In this document: positions 51,993 to 63,742 of the stretch, in pieces | Numbering within the stretch: position 1 is the first letter of the stretch | Layout: each line of letters opens with the position of its first letter | NCBI GenBank assembly: GCA_958510825.1 | Contig: OY294049.1 | Coordinates: 29,707,415-29,771,414 of the forward strand | DNA length: 64,000 nt | Source: Brachypterus glaber | Lineage: Eukaryota; Arthropoda; Insecta; Coleoptera; Kateretidae | Direction of reading: 5' to 3' | Program-made: the position numbers and the translations under genes | Notes under the pieces: model-generated | The model's input: the letters and a program-made list of their open reading frames with translations, nothing else | Databases searched by the model: none | Told to the model about the DNA's origin: nothing

Positions 51993-52750
51993 TAAGTATA
52001 TATTTTTCATTTTTTATATAAAATACTTTATTTAAGGGTATTTTTACGTAACATTAATTAAACGCACAAAGGTTAGTAACAAATTCAAATAATAAAATAT
52101 TTCGATTTAAGTCATTTTGTTTTAATTATATTTTCATTTTAAGGCAAAACACATTCTTGATTTTTTTTTTCTGGAATGTTAACATATAGAGCTTTCGTGT
52201 GTGTGTCAGATTTTTAAAATTGGTCAAGACTGAGTAATAGAGGCTCAAAATAGGGTATTTTCGAAAAAGTAATATTTTCAAAGTGCTGTACAAAATTTAT
52301 AAATAAATATTTTGGTTTAAAACTTTTACAGTTCATAGTAATTATATAGAACTTTTTACAAAAAAATTGAACCCTTAAGTCAGCCCTATAAAAAAATATT
52401 GAAATTTAAAAATCGTGATTTTGTTGAATTTTATATCATTTTAACCTATTTTAATTTTTTTGGGAAAAAAGTGTATTCAGCAAGAAAGGTAGCCCAATAA
52501 TTGATTAAAAAACCTACGTTTGTTCCATATCGCTATCTCATTTAACAACCAAGATATATCAAGTTTCCCAACATCCAAAAATCAGAAAAATTCAAATTTT
52601 GGAGGGTTGGCACCCCCAAACGAAGCAATATAAAAATAAAACAAAAATGGTTTTAGAGTACACATATATAGGTTTAACAACAGGCAAAAAATTATTGAAT
52701 TTAAAAATAGTCGAGCGCCCTATGCTGGACGAATTTCAATGGACCACGCC
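51985..52750 (-). repeat. T copy 2 right terminal inverted repeat
   Basis: Reverse complement of 40193-40281 plus 48614-49315, with small indels. The stop codon of the T gene lies at its inner edge. Outer end GGACCACGCC, then the duplication AATTAA. Confidence 0.8.
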
Positions 52751-52756
52751 AATTAA

Positions 52757-52976
52757 GTATAAAGTTTTTAAAAGAATTTGATAGTTTTGCCACAAATGAG
52801 CAATAAAGTAAACTCTGCACTTTAATTTTAACCTTTTTATTTTTTTTCGCGCACTTACTCTGACAGTAGCTTCTCGACATATAGATTTTTGAATTCCTTG
52901 TATTTTTTTGTAAAATTAAAAGTATTGAAATACACATTTTTTTTTTCAAATTTTTTTTCCGATTTTTTCACATTTC
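52757..52976. other. Short AT-rich spacer before the TGTC array
   Basis: No gene or named repeat seen. Confidence 0.5.
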
Positions 52977-53426
<450 letters not shown>

Positions 53427-53501
53427 CATAGGTTTTGTGTCTGCTGTATCGTTGCAGTCACTAATTTTGTGATTTAAAAATTCGGCAAGCTATCTAAAAG
53501 G

Positions 53502-54902
53502 ATGGGCCCTCCAAATAAGGACCCAAAACCACATGATCCCCTAGAAAATAAAGAGTCAAATGCAAGTGATCCCTTATCCAGTTCTACGCAAATAACATTG
53601 GCAATGAACGAGGAGCCAGGGGCTGCTGTCGCTGCGACCGCTGCTGCTGCTGCTGCCTTATCTGCTGCTACCGCTGCTGCTGCTGCTGCTGCTGCTGCTG
53701 AGTTAAATGATAACGTCTCGCCTGTATCTGGATCGAAGCGTAGGAGAAAAGAGGGTAGTCCCGGCCAACGTAATGATAACACAAGTTTTTCTTCGAAATT
53801 AAGTAATGTTTTTGCCTTAACAAAGTTGATGGAATCGAAGAACAGCGGACTCAAAAGAGACAATGTGCTGTCTGTCAAGTATGCATACTTTAATTCAGAA
53901 ATTGAATGCAGCCATTACAGACGTCTATGGAGAGCTTGTGTGTCAGGTTTTAAGTAATCAAGGTAACTTGTTACAAGAAATCAAACAAATTAAGAACATC
54001 ATTGAAAGCCAAAGTATAATACAAGACGCAGCCATTGCTGACTTTAAAAATTCACTGCAATCCAATGCTGTTGCTGCACCTGCGTATAGCCAAATTGCCG
54101 CCAAGAACGCCGTTTCCAAAGTAACTATGCCCACCGGAAAGAGCGCCATTCCTAAGAAAACATATCGAGTTCTTATAAAATCAGAAGACCCAAATATCAC
54201 TGCTGACCAGCTTAAAGATAAAGTTATGAAAGGTATCGTACCAAGCAGGCTAGGACTAGACAGGCCAAGAATATACAAGAATAGAGATGGTGTGTAATTG
54301 AGGCTGAAAACGACAAAAGGGCTGAAATTTTACAAGTACAAGAACTAAAGGAACTTAAAGTCCAGGCGTCAAAATTGGATAAACTAAAGCCCAGATTAGC
54401 CATTTTTAATATTCCAGTTAGTATTTCAGAAGGGGATCTAGAAGCAGCAATTATGGCAGAAAACTTTTCAGACGTGAACATTGGCTCGATTAAACCTATC
54501 TACAAGTTCGGCAAAAGAGACAAGCATTACGTTCACTGGGTGGTGGAGGCTGATCCCGGTGCAAGGGTTGCACTCCTTGCTCGTGGTAAAATTGGTTTGC
54601 AGTGGCACACTTGCGAAGTTAAAGATCATGTTCGTATTTCACAATGCTACAGGTGCTTAAAATTTGGACATATTGCTTCCAAATGTGACCCTGATAAACA
54701 TGATCCTGCCTGCCGTTATTGTTTAGATAAGCATGAGTCCAAATACTGTCCAAAGAAAGATAAGCCTGAGGAAGCCCACTGTACTCTCTGCACGGCTTAT
54801 AACAATAACGACGTTAAGCATGTAGCAGGCTCGGTCAAATGCTCAGTGATGAAAAGGAGATTGCAGGGACAAGTAGAAAATACCAATTACGGAACTGATT
54901 GA
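53502..54902 (+). pseudogene. R1-like ORF1 protein, copy 3 (two frameshifts)
   Basis: ATG at 53502. N-terminal segment has an Ala-rich run from GCT/GCN repeats (53617-53700) absent from copy 4, and SGSKRRRKEGS. Frame changes occur near 53875 and near 54293. Middle block: MHTLIQKLNAAITDVYGELV, then KKTYRVLIKSEDPN and GIVPSRLGLDRPRIY. C-terminal third: FNIPVSISEGDLEAAI, HYVHWVVEADP, then three zinc knuckles: CYRCLKFGHIASKC, CRYCLDKHESKYC and CTLCTAYNN..HVAGSVKC. This gag-like protein binds its own RNA. The two breaks make this copy non-functional. Confidence 0.85.
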
Positions 54903-54933
54903 ACACAGATCCATCCGGGCAGGAATTCTGAAG

Positions 54934-57900
54934 ATGGGTCAAATCAACTTACAGAAATCTAAACTTGCTACCTCTGATATTATCACTACTGCAATTGACA
55001 TGGGGCTAGACATACTCTTGGTACAGGAGCCATATAGAACAAGAGGCTCCAGCGGAAAGTTCTATATCCCCAACTGTACAAATTATAAAGTATTTGCAAG
55101 TACGGACAACGATTTTAGAGCGGCTGTAATTATCTTTAACCCTACATTAGATGGTATTCTGGTGAGGCAACACACTTCTAATAAGCAATGTGTTGTCAGA
55201 ATTAAGTGCGCAGATTCTAATCTCACAGTTATTTCAGCCTACTGGCCACCTATCAATAGTGAAAGAGATATTACACCTAATTTAGAAAACTTAAAAGAGG
55301 CACTTAACGTAACCACCGACTCACTTATTCTAATTGGTGTTGACAGTAATGCTAGAAATAGGTTATGGCACTCAGAATTAAATGATACCAGAGGCGAAGA
55401 GGTTGCAAACGTGTTGGCAGAAAAGGATCTGCATATTGTCAGCCAACCGGGATATGCTAATACTTTTACAAATCATCGGGGGATAAGTAACATAGATGTT
55501 ACAACCACTACTGAATTAGGCCTACGTTACATTACCGATTGGAGAGTACATCCAGATAGTATGGGAAGCGACCATCGGCTTATTACGTATAGTCTAACTC
55601 TTAGCTCAATGGACGCTCGAAGGTATGTATGGGTTAGAAGTAAAACCAATCTCGATCGAAATCTTGCATTAGATATGGCTACACGTGGTTTAGAAGACCT
55701 GCAAGAAAACATGATGCCTAGAAGTGCATTGTCGCTGGATAGAGTCGCCGAAAGCTTTACTTCTTTGCTCACGAATATATCAGATACGTGCTTTCGCCGA
55801 AGAAAACTCTTTGTATGCAAACCTTCTTGGTGGAATGATCAAACGGAGGAAAGCAAAAGTAAATTACACAGAGCTAGAAAAGCCTTTCAAAGAGCTGGGC
55901 CAAATGACAGAGTCAGACTTAGAGACGCTTACGAGCAAGCGAAAGAGTCACACTCAACAAAGATAGAAATTGTCCAACGTAAATCATGGAACAACTTTGT
56001 GACAAACGAACTTAATACTTCTCCATGGAGCCTGCCGTACAAAATCGCTTCAAAGAAAAAGAGTTTTGGGACTGTCGAATCAACTGTTCAAGGTATAGAT
56101 GGTAACTACATGTAGTGTATACACAATAAGTAGAGAAGACACCGCTACAGCAGTCATTGATAAGTTTGTAAAGGAAGACAACGAGGCAGAAGATACAGAC
56201 CAACAAACAGAACAAAGATTAAGATCCAGATATATAACCACTAATGACACGGATATTACAGAAGTGACATCAGGTGAAATAGCCTATTACATAAGAAGCC
56301 TTAACAAGAAAAAAGCACCAGGGCCTGATAATATTCCAGTTATCCTACTTAAAGTGCTGTGTCCTATCATTGCTGAGTTTCTTGCAGAATTCTTTAATGA
56401 TTGCTTAAAGTTTGGTTATTTTCCAAAAATATGGAAGAAGGGGAAAATAGTTATCATACGTAAAGCAGGTAGCAACAAGGCAGGATTAGACGGTTGTCGA
56501 CCAATAACCCTACTCTCTTTTTTGGGCAAAATTCTTGAAAAAGTGATCAAATCAAGGCTTGAGGAGAACGACAATCTTTTTGGAGAAACCCAAGATGGTT
56601 TCGTTCATGGTCGAAACACACTTAGTGCCTGCAATGCCACACTTAGTGCAATAGATGCCCAACCTCATAAATATAAGATTGTGGTTCTTTTGGACATTCA
56701 AGGAGCTTTCGACAACATCTGGTGGCCCACTATCATAAACTCTTTAGCTGATTCCAACATACCAAATCACATTCTAAAGATAATTAAGAGTTATTTTAAA
56801 GACCGCGTTTCGAGTTTGGTATATCGTGGTGTTGAGGTCTCCAAAAATGTTGAAAAGGGTTGTGGTCAAGGCTCGGTTATGGGTCCATCTCTTTGGAATT
56901 CAGGCTTGAAGAAACTGCTCAACATTGGTATACAGTTTGGTGAACTAGTCGCATATGCCGATGACTTAGCTTACGTCGTGAGTGCTCCGACAAGGGAAAC
57001 ACTAGAATTCCGAGCGAATTCTGATCTCCGACTTATTACCGACTGGGCAACCAACAATAAACTAGTCTTCTCCAAAGAAAAGTCCTGCTATCTACAATTC
57101 GGACCAAAATTATTGCGCAGACCAGCAATAAGATTGTACGGGAGAATAATACAAAGGGTTGCTAGCGCAAGGTACCTTGGCTTTATTCTCGACACCAAAC
57201 GAAACTTTGCCGCACACATTAAGCAAGCTACGGATAGAGCCAAAAGTACATTTTTAAAACTTAGAAGCCTCAATAAATTCCTGTACAATCCTCCAGAGAA
57301 CGAGCTTAGGACTATATATGAGAGTGTGACAATTCCGATGGTCAACTACGGTCATGAAATTTGGGAAAACTATTCGTTTTACGTAAGGGCTAAGAGCTCG
57401 ATAGATAGTGTCAGTGGTACTTGTGCCAGAGTAATTGCCGGAACCTACAACTCGACTTCCTACCACGCTGCATGTGTTCTAGCTAAAATTCCTCCTTTAT
57501 CCATAAAGCTACAGGAGCTCAAAGCGAAAAGGGATCTCAGTCGTGGATTAAACGCCAGTCACGGTGAACTTGAACTGGAACCAGGCATTAATCGTAATGA
57601 GGCAAAAATACTACTCAACGCGGAGACATTAAGGCAATGGCAACAAACCTGGGACGAAGTCGAACAAGGAAGAATTACATACGCTTTCTTCCCAAGTATA
57701 GACAGGAGGTTTTTAAACAATTTTAATTTAGATAGGGAATTGGCACAGGTACTCACAGGACATGGGCACTTTAAAGCACATCTAAAACGAGTAGGAAAAG
57801 AAATAAGCGGAGACTGTGTTGATTGTAATCAGGAGGACAATCCTGTACATAGAATCATAAGCTGCAGGACATTCGACGGACCACGAAATATCGTTCTCGA

Positions 57901-57994
57901 GTTACTGGAAGATATAAGGATCGACACAATTGTGGAAGAACTAGCTGAACTGGATAGAGTTGATCTGCTCAAACAGTTCATTGCAGTGTGTTAG
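54934..57994 (+). pseudogene. R1-like ORF2, endonuclease and RT, copy 3 (one frameshift)
   Basis: ATG at 54934. Endonuclease: MGQINLQKSKL, LVQEPYRTRG, FRAAVIIFNP, VISAYWPP, LIGVDSNARNRLW and GSDHRLITYS. Compared with copy 4, about 12 extra bases and a frame change near 56100-56135 break the link to RT. RT: KKAPGPDNIPVILLK, GCRPITLLSFLGKILEK, DGFVHGRNT, VLLDIQGAFDNIWW, GCGQGSVMGPSLWN, YADD near 56955-56968. C-terminus: CVDCNQEDNPVHRIISC, a CCHC motif after the RT as in R1-clade elements. Stop TAG at 57992-57994. Confidence 0.88.
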
Positions 57995-58348
57995 TGTAAC
58001 AAGTGCCGCGTGTTAAATAATTTAAGTACAAAAAGTTGTGATGGGATAGACAATGGTTCGAGTGCGTCTAGGATAGAGGGAGGGTTACGGTACCTCCCGC
58101 GGCTTCGCCGCAAATTCTTAAGTGGGTTAGGGCCTTCCTGAAGGTATTGTACCTACCTCGCTCAAATGTCACTTGTGTCATTAATAAAGGCTATGTGTTA
58201 TTAAAGCTGCAATGCAGCAAAAGGAAAGGGTTATAATTTTGCAGAGGACCGGGTTGACAGCTTCACTGCTATCCGGGGGTCGTTGGCCATCATGGTTCGC
58301 CATGGTGGGGTACCTTCAGTACTGGGCTCCCCCCTTTCCTTTTTTTTT
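57995..58348 (+). other. 3' UTR of R1-like copy 3
   Basis: Contains GCGGCTTCGCCGC, a perfect small hairpin near 58100, and CCATCATGGTTCGCCATGGT then GG near 58290, a stem of nine with one mismatch. Ends GGGCTCCCCCCTTTCC and T9. It shares the order GGAGGGTTACGGTACCTCC, GGCCTT..TGAAGGTATTGTAC with copy 4. Confidence 0.7.
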
Positions 58349-58372
58349 GTCTGTCTGTCTGTCTGTCTGTCT
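58349..58372 (+). repeat. (GTCT)6 junction between R1-like copies 3 and 4
   Basis: Exactly 24 bp, the same length as the next junction at 63719-63742. Confidence 0.95.
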
Positions 58373-58550
58373 TGCGTTAGCAGCCGTCGAGAGTGGACGT
58401 TTGCTTCTCCGTCAGTGTTTTTGAGGTTAAGTTCAAGTGTCCTGCTAGTGCTTCGCTAATTTTTCGTGAGACATCTGCTACTTTTGGGGCCAAGTTGTTT
58501 TTGACAATATTTAAATTTAATTTTTCGTTAAAATTAAAAAAAGTTATTTG

Positions 58551-58621
58551 GTCCGGCCGGGGGCTGAACCCCGGACCTTCGAATTCGGAGGCGGGAGCGT
58601 TGCCGCTGCGCCACTGAACCG
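58551..58621 (-). other. tRNA-like sequence in the 5' UTR of R1-like copy 4
   Basis: Minus strand begins GGTTCAGTGGCGCAGCGG: TGGCGCAGCGG fits a tRNA A box. GGGGTTCAGCCCC fits a T-arm/B box, and the 5' GGTTCAG can pair with 3' CCGGACC in six of seven positions. The anticodon arm (CCTCC/GAAGG) has a mismatch and no standard seven-base loop. A run of seven T lies about 15 bases downstream (58538-58544 on the opposite strand), like a Pol III terminator. Probably a tRNA pseudogene or SINE head. Confidence 0.45.
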
Positions 58622-58925
58622 GCTGTTCGGTGTTGTGAAATTCCAAGACATTGGAGACAGGACTCACACTCGTGTTATACAAAGTACTCCCGCTTTGTTT
58701 ATTTATGTTTATTTAACAATTAAGGACCTTTGTACATAAATCCCTATAGACTTAAGTTGTAAATATATTAGTTAAGGACGTTTGTAACGTATTTAGTCAA
58801 TCTTGTGTATCAGGAGAGCAGAAGTATAGAACAAAGTTTTGTGTCTATACATGCATTGAAGTCTCCGGTACTACCGGTACTCATGTACGAACTGTGTATG
58901 ATATTATCGCTTAAGTAGTTTCCAA

Positions 58926-60247
58926 ATGTCGGACCCTCTGCATAAGGACCCTGAACCACCGGACGGTCAGGAAAATACAGGACAAACTACAAGTTCATTG
59001 CATGACATTGGTTCAGATACAAAAAATGTTGCTGGCTTAGATGATAGTTTTTCACCAGTAACTGGCTCTAAGCGAAGAAGAAAAGAGGGCACTCCTCCTG
59101 CACGTAAAGAAAAAGCTCTCTCATCAAAGCTAGCGGACGTTTTTACTATCACAAAAAACATGGAATCCAAAAATAATGGCTTGCGAAGGGAAAATTATCT
59201 CGACGTTAGGACAGCTATGCATAGCTTGATTCAAAAATTAAACTCGGCTATTACGGACGTCTACGGACAAATTGTGTGTCAAGTCTTAAGCTCCCAGGGT
59301 AGTTTGTTAGAGGAATTGAAGCAGGTAAAAGAAGCAATTAGTTATCACAGCAAGGCCCAGGGGGAAGCTATAAAGGAAGTTAAGAGCACTATAGAAACCA
59401 ATAACACTATACCCCCCAAGCCTATAGTCAAATTGCTGCAAGAAATGCTGTTCCCCGAGTCGGTATGCCCACTGGCAATAACGCTGTACCTAAGAAAACC
59501 TATAGAGTTCTCTTGCAACCGGAAGATCCAAATACTACCGCAGATCAACTAAAGGATAAGGTGATGAAAGGCATTGTACCAAGCAAGCTGGGTCTGGAAA
59601 GACCGAGAATCTACAAAAATAGAGATGGTATAGTTATCGAGGCAGAAAACGACAAAACGTCAGAAATTATGAATGCTGAAGAAATTATAAATCTTAAAGT
59701 CAAGACATCCAAACTGGATAAACTTAAACCGAGACTGGCTATCTTCAATGTTCCGGTGGGTATATCTGAAGGCGACTTGGAAGCAGCAATCAAAGATGAA
59801 AATTTTCCGGACACCGACATAGGAACAATACGACCTGTTTACAAATTCGGGAAGCGAGATAGGCATTATGTGCACTGGGTTGTGGAAGCTGACCCCAGAG
59901 CAAGAGCTGCGCTAATTGCACGGGAAAAAATAGGACTGCAATGGCACACGTGTGGAGTTAGAGACCACGTACAGGTATCCCAATGCTATAGATGCCTCAA
60001 GTTTGGACACATCGCCTCTAAATGCGACCCCGATAAGCACGTTCCGGCATGTAGATTCTGTCTGGACAAGCACGAGTCTACAACTTGTCCGAAGAAGGAT
60101 AAGCCCGATGAGGCTGTTTGCGTTCTATGTACGACCTATAATAAAAATAAGAACACAAAAGAGGATATCAAACACTCAGCAGGATCAGCTAAATGTGGAG
60201 TGGTAGAAAGGAGGTTGCATGAGCAGGTGGAAAATACAGATTACTGA
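58926..60247 (+). pseudogene. R1-like ORF1 protein, copy 4 (one frameshift)
   Basis: ATG at 58926 (MSDPLHKDPEPPD). Lacks the Ala-rich run of copy 3. TGSKRRRKEGTPP, then MHSLIQKLNSAITDVYG. A one-base change in the C-run at 59411-59416 shifts the frame; the second frame then continues through NAVPKKTYRVLL, FNVPVGISEGDLEAAI, HYVHWVVEADP and the knuckles CYRCLKFGHIASKC, CRFCLDKHESTTC and CVLCTTYNK..HSAGSAKC to TGA at 60245-60247. One base would restore the frame, so either a very recent mutation or a sequence error. Confidence 0.85.
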
Positions 60248-63200
60248 ACTAATTGATCGTAGTTCTAACTGGGCAGGTACTCTAAAAATTGGACAAGTTA
60301 ACTTACAGAAGGCAAAAATTATAACTTCCAATATAATCACCACCGCTATTGACTTGGGGCTTGATATTCTCTTATTGCAAGAACCTTATAGAACTAGGGG
60401 TAGCAGCGGCAGTTTCTATATACCTCATTGCACGCAGTACAGAGTCTACGCTAGTACAGACACAGATTTTAGAGCCGCAATAATTGTATTTAATCCAACT
60501 CTGAACTGCATGTTAATTAAGCAACATACCTCTAACAAGCAGTGCGTCGTACGAGTTAAGTGCGAAAGTAGTGAATTCACAGTCATATCTGCTTTCTGGC
60601 CTCCACCTAACTGCCAGTGAGATATTACTCCAGATGTCCATAACCTACGGCAGGCACTTACTCTTACAACTGATCGCCTTGTTCTAATTGGTATGGATGC
60701 TAATGCTAAAAACAGAATCTGGAATTCGGATAACAATGATGCCCGAGGTGATGATATTGCAGCTTTCCTTGTAGAAAAAGAGCTTCACATCGTAAACCAG
60801 CCAGGCTTTCCCAAGACTTTTTGCACATCGGAAGGTAGTAGTAATATCGATGTTACCGCCGTGACTGATTTTGGGCTGCAGAAGATAAGTAACTGGATGG
60901 TGCATCCTGACTTGTCCACTAGCGACCACAGACTTATCACTTTTTCTCTACAAGCAAACTCCGGCGCCAGCCTTAACTTTAAATGGGTCAGAAGCAAAAC
61001 AAATCTTGACCGTAATCTAGCCCTTGATATGGCAGTAAGGGGATTGGATGATCTAGAGGATGGTTTAAGCTTGGATACCCCTGACGATTTAGAACTTGCT
61101 GCTGAAAATCTAACCAACCTGCTTCAGCTAATTACAGACTCTTGTTTCCGTAAAAGAAAACTCTTTACCAGCAAGCCTATGTGGTGGAACGATCACACTG
61201 AAGCTAGCAAACAAAAATTACACTCTGCAAGAAGAGCCTATCAAAAAGCTAGAGGTGACATCAGGGAAACTTTGAAAACTGCTTATGATGAAGCTAAGGT
61301 ATCTCACTCCTTAAAGATTCAGAGTGTTAAAGAAAAGTCATGGAATAAATTTGTTTCCGATGAACTAAGGACTCCCCCCTGGAGTTTACCTTATAAACTT
61401 GCCTCTAAAAAGCGTGATTTTGGCTCTGTAGAAGTTACAGTAAAGAGAGAGGATGGCAGTTTTACCGAAGGCAGAGAAGAGACTGCAAACGCCATTATAA
61501 ATAAGTGGGTTAAAGAGGACAATGTAAACGAGGATACGGATGTACAATCAGAACTTAGATTAAGGTCGAGGTTTATTACAACTGTCGAGACCGAAGTTCG
61601 AGAAGTGTTTGCTAATGAAGTCGTCTCTCACATAAGGTCGTTCAGTAACAAGAAGGCTCCAGGCCCCGACAATATACCCGTGATTCTTCTTAAAGTTCTT
61701 AGTCCAGTTTTAGCTGACTTTCTTGCTAGATTTTACACTGCTTGTTTGAGACTTGGGATTTTTCCTAAGGTATGGAAGCAAGGCAGAATTGTGGTTATTC
61801 GTAAAGCCAGTAGTAATAAGGAAGGGTTGGACGGTTGCAGACCTATAACACTTTTATCCTTTTTGGGTAAAATACTGGAAAAAGTTATAAAACAAAGGTT
61901 GGACAATGCTGAGAATTTATTTGGGAATAATCAACACGGATTTACAAAAGGAAGAAGTACCATAACTGCCTGCCGTGCTACCTTGGATGCGATTGACGCG
62001 CAGCCTGATCAATACAAGCTAATTGTACTTCTTGACATTAATGGAGCATTCGACAATATCTGGTGGCCCACTATTATCAACTCGCTGGCCGAGTCTAATG
62101 TTCCAAACCATATTCTTAGTATCATTAAGAATTATTTTAAGGATCGGTTTTCCCATCTAGTATATGCTGGGGCAATGGTCACCAAACAACTGGAAAAAGG
62201 ATGTGGCCAAGGATCGGTCATGGGCCCTCATCTTTGGAACGCTGGACTTAAAAAACTTCTGATGTCAATCCTGGGTCACGGAGAAATTATTGCATATGCT
62301 GATGATCTTGCTTATGTTGTTAGTGCACCGACTAGAACTAGCCTGGAAAACAGAGCCAATGCGGACTTGGCGATTATCACAGATTGGGCAACTACTAACA
62401 AATTGAAATTCTCCCATGATAAATCCTGCTACATGCTCTTTGGACCCAAATTGGTAAGAAAGCCAGCCATTCGTTTGTACAACAGAATTATCAAAAGAGT
62501 TCAAGAGGCTAAGTACTTGGGATTTATTTTGGACATAAAACGTAACTTTTCTGCTCATATTAAATTTGCGGCTGATAAAGCCAAGAGTACATTTTTGCAA
62601 CTCAAAAGTCTGACTAGATATCTCTACAATCCCCCTGATAATTCCCTTCGTACTATTTATGAACGTGCTACAATCCCCTCACTTATATACGGGTATGAAA
62701 TTTGGGGAGCATACTCAACATACGCCAGAGCAACAACGGCTAACGGCTAACAGTGTTAGCGGAATATGTGCGAGGATAATCAGCGGGACGTACGCATCCA
62801 CTTCTTACCAGGCCGCCTGCGTACTAGCCAAAATACCGCCTATGTCGATTACGCTAAGCGAGCTAAACGCTAAAAGGCTTCTCAGGAGGAGGCTTCATGC
62901 TTCGCATGGTAACCTAAATTTGGAACCCGGTCTTCCGAGAACTGAAGCTCTAAGATCACTTTCCGCGGAAACAATTCGGCTTTGGCAGCTTACTTGGGAC
63001 GAGGCTTCTCAAGGAAGAGTAACCCATAGCTTTTTCCCCAGCATTGAGCGTCGAATGGCTTTGAATTTCATTCTGGATCGAGAAATTGTACAGATTTTAA
63101 CAGGGCATGGTAATTTCCAAAAGCATCTATACAGAGTCGGAAAAATAAATAGCGCTAACTGTCTTGAGTGTCTAGAGGAAGACAACCCAATCCACCGAAT

Positions 63201-63366
63201 TTTAAACTGTCCAAATTTCGCTAATGAAAGAAACACTATAAGCAACTTGGTAGGCGTTATAAGTATCAACTCTTTGGTACAGGATCTGCAGGAAATTGAT
63301 AGTCTGGATCTTCTCAAAAATTTTATTGCAGATGAATTTAGGGACAGAAGACAAGAACGCAATTGA
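60219..63366 (+). pseudogene. R1-like ORF2, endonuclease and RT, copy 4
   Basis: An ATG at 60219 overlaps the end of ORF1 by 29 bp; conserved sequence begins at KIGQVNLQKAKI (60285). Endonuclease: LLQEPYRTRG, FRAAIIVFNP, SAFWPP, then an in-frame TGA at 60618-60620 where copy 3 has Arg; the same frame continues with LIGMDANAKNRIW and TSDHRLITFS. RT: KKAPGPDNIPVILLK, GCRPITLLSFLGKILEK, HGFTKGRSTITAC, VLLDINGAFDNIWW, GCGQGSVMGPHLWN, YADD near 62296. Near 62735 ACGGCTA is duplicated in tandem (7 bp) and shifts the frame; the rest (CLECLEEDNPIHRILNC CCHC motif) lies in the new frame to TGA at 63364-63366. Confidence 0.88.
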
Positions 63367-63718
63367 ACAGTAAGCTGTAAAAAGTATAGTGTGAGTGTGC
63401 CCGTGATTAAGTGCGCGAGTGCCGGGTGGGTATTAAAGGAGGGTTACGGTACCTCCTGCAGCTGCGGCTAGTCCGCACTGCAAATTTGTGGGTTTGGGCC
63501 TTGAATAAGGTATTGTACCAAACCGTGGCATTTGTATTCCATTGTATTAGGATTAATAAATAAAGATTGGGATTTCAAAAAAGGACAGGGTTACAGAGGA
63601 CTGAATAGACTGTGTACAGCTATTCAGGGGTGGTGGCCACCTTGGTTTTCCATGGTGGGAAAACCAAGGTGGGGTACCTTCAGTGCTGGGCTCCCCCTTT
63701 CCTTTTTTTTTTTTTTTT
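63367..63718 (+). other. 3' UTR of R1-like copy 4 with a 15-bp hairpin
   Basis: CCACCTTGGTTTTCC (63637-63651), loop ATGGTG, GGAAAACCAAGGTGG (63658-63672): a perfect 15-bp stem. Shares the GGAGGGTTACGGTACCTCC and GGTATTGTACC words with copy 3. Ends CTCCCCCTTTCC and T16. Confidence 0.8.
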
Positions 63719-63742
63719 GTCTGTCTGTCTGTCTGTCTGTCT
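63719..63742 (+). repeat. (GTCT)6 junction between R1-like copies 4 and 5
   Basis: Exactly 24 bp, equal to the junction at 58349-58372. Confidence 0.95.

Larger units (their letters stand above)
40193..52750 (+). mobile_element. Element T copy 2
   Basis: Left end AGTAATCCATTGAGAACC; right end GGACCACGCC; AATTAA on both sides (40187-40192, 52751-52756), a perfect 6-bp duplication. Removing the mariner-type element with its TA leaves about 4.23 kb. Left inverted repeat: 40193-40281 plus 48614-49315; right: about 51985-52750. Transposase-like gene 49712-51992 with several small indels. Confidence 0.78.
53427..58348 (+). mobile_element. R1-like non-LTR retrotransposon, copy 3 of this window
   Basis: Short 5' UTR (75 bp), ORF1 53502-54902, ORF2 54934-57994, 3' UTR to a CCTTTCC(T)n end at 58348. 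Three CCHC knuckles in ORF1, an APE-type endonuclease, a YADD RT and a C-terminal Cys/His motif in ORF2 fit the R1 clade. Flanked by TGTC repeats on both sides. Broken by frameshifts in both ORFs. Confidence 0.82.
58373..63718 (+). mobile_element. R1-like non-LTR retrotransposon, copy 4
   Basis: 5' UTR 58373-58925 (unrelated to that of copy 3), ORF1 58926-60247, ORF2 60219-63366, 3' UTR with a 15-bp hairpin, T16 end. Same protein family as copy 3 at roughly two-thirds identity by eye, so the two are different subfamilies. Three defects seen: a frameshift in ORF1, an in-frame TGA and a 7-bp duplication in ORF2. Confidence 0.82.

Noticed and set aside
53474..53878. Minus-strand 134-codon frame with an Ala run
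   Set aside because: It is the antisense of the R1-like ORF1, open because of its GCT repeats.
58393..58739. Short frames in the region 5' of R1-like copy 4
   Set aside because: They overlap the tRNA-like sequence, lack conserved motifs and are not shared with copy 3.
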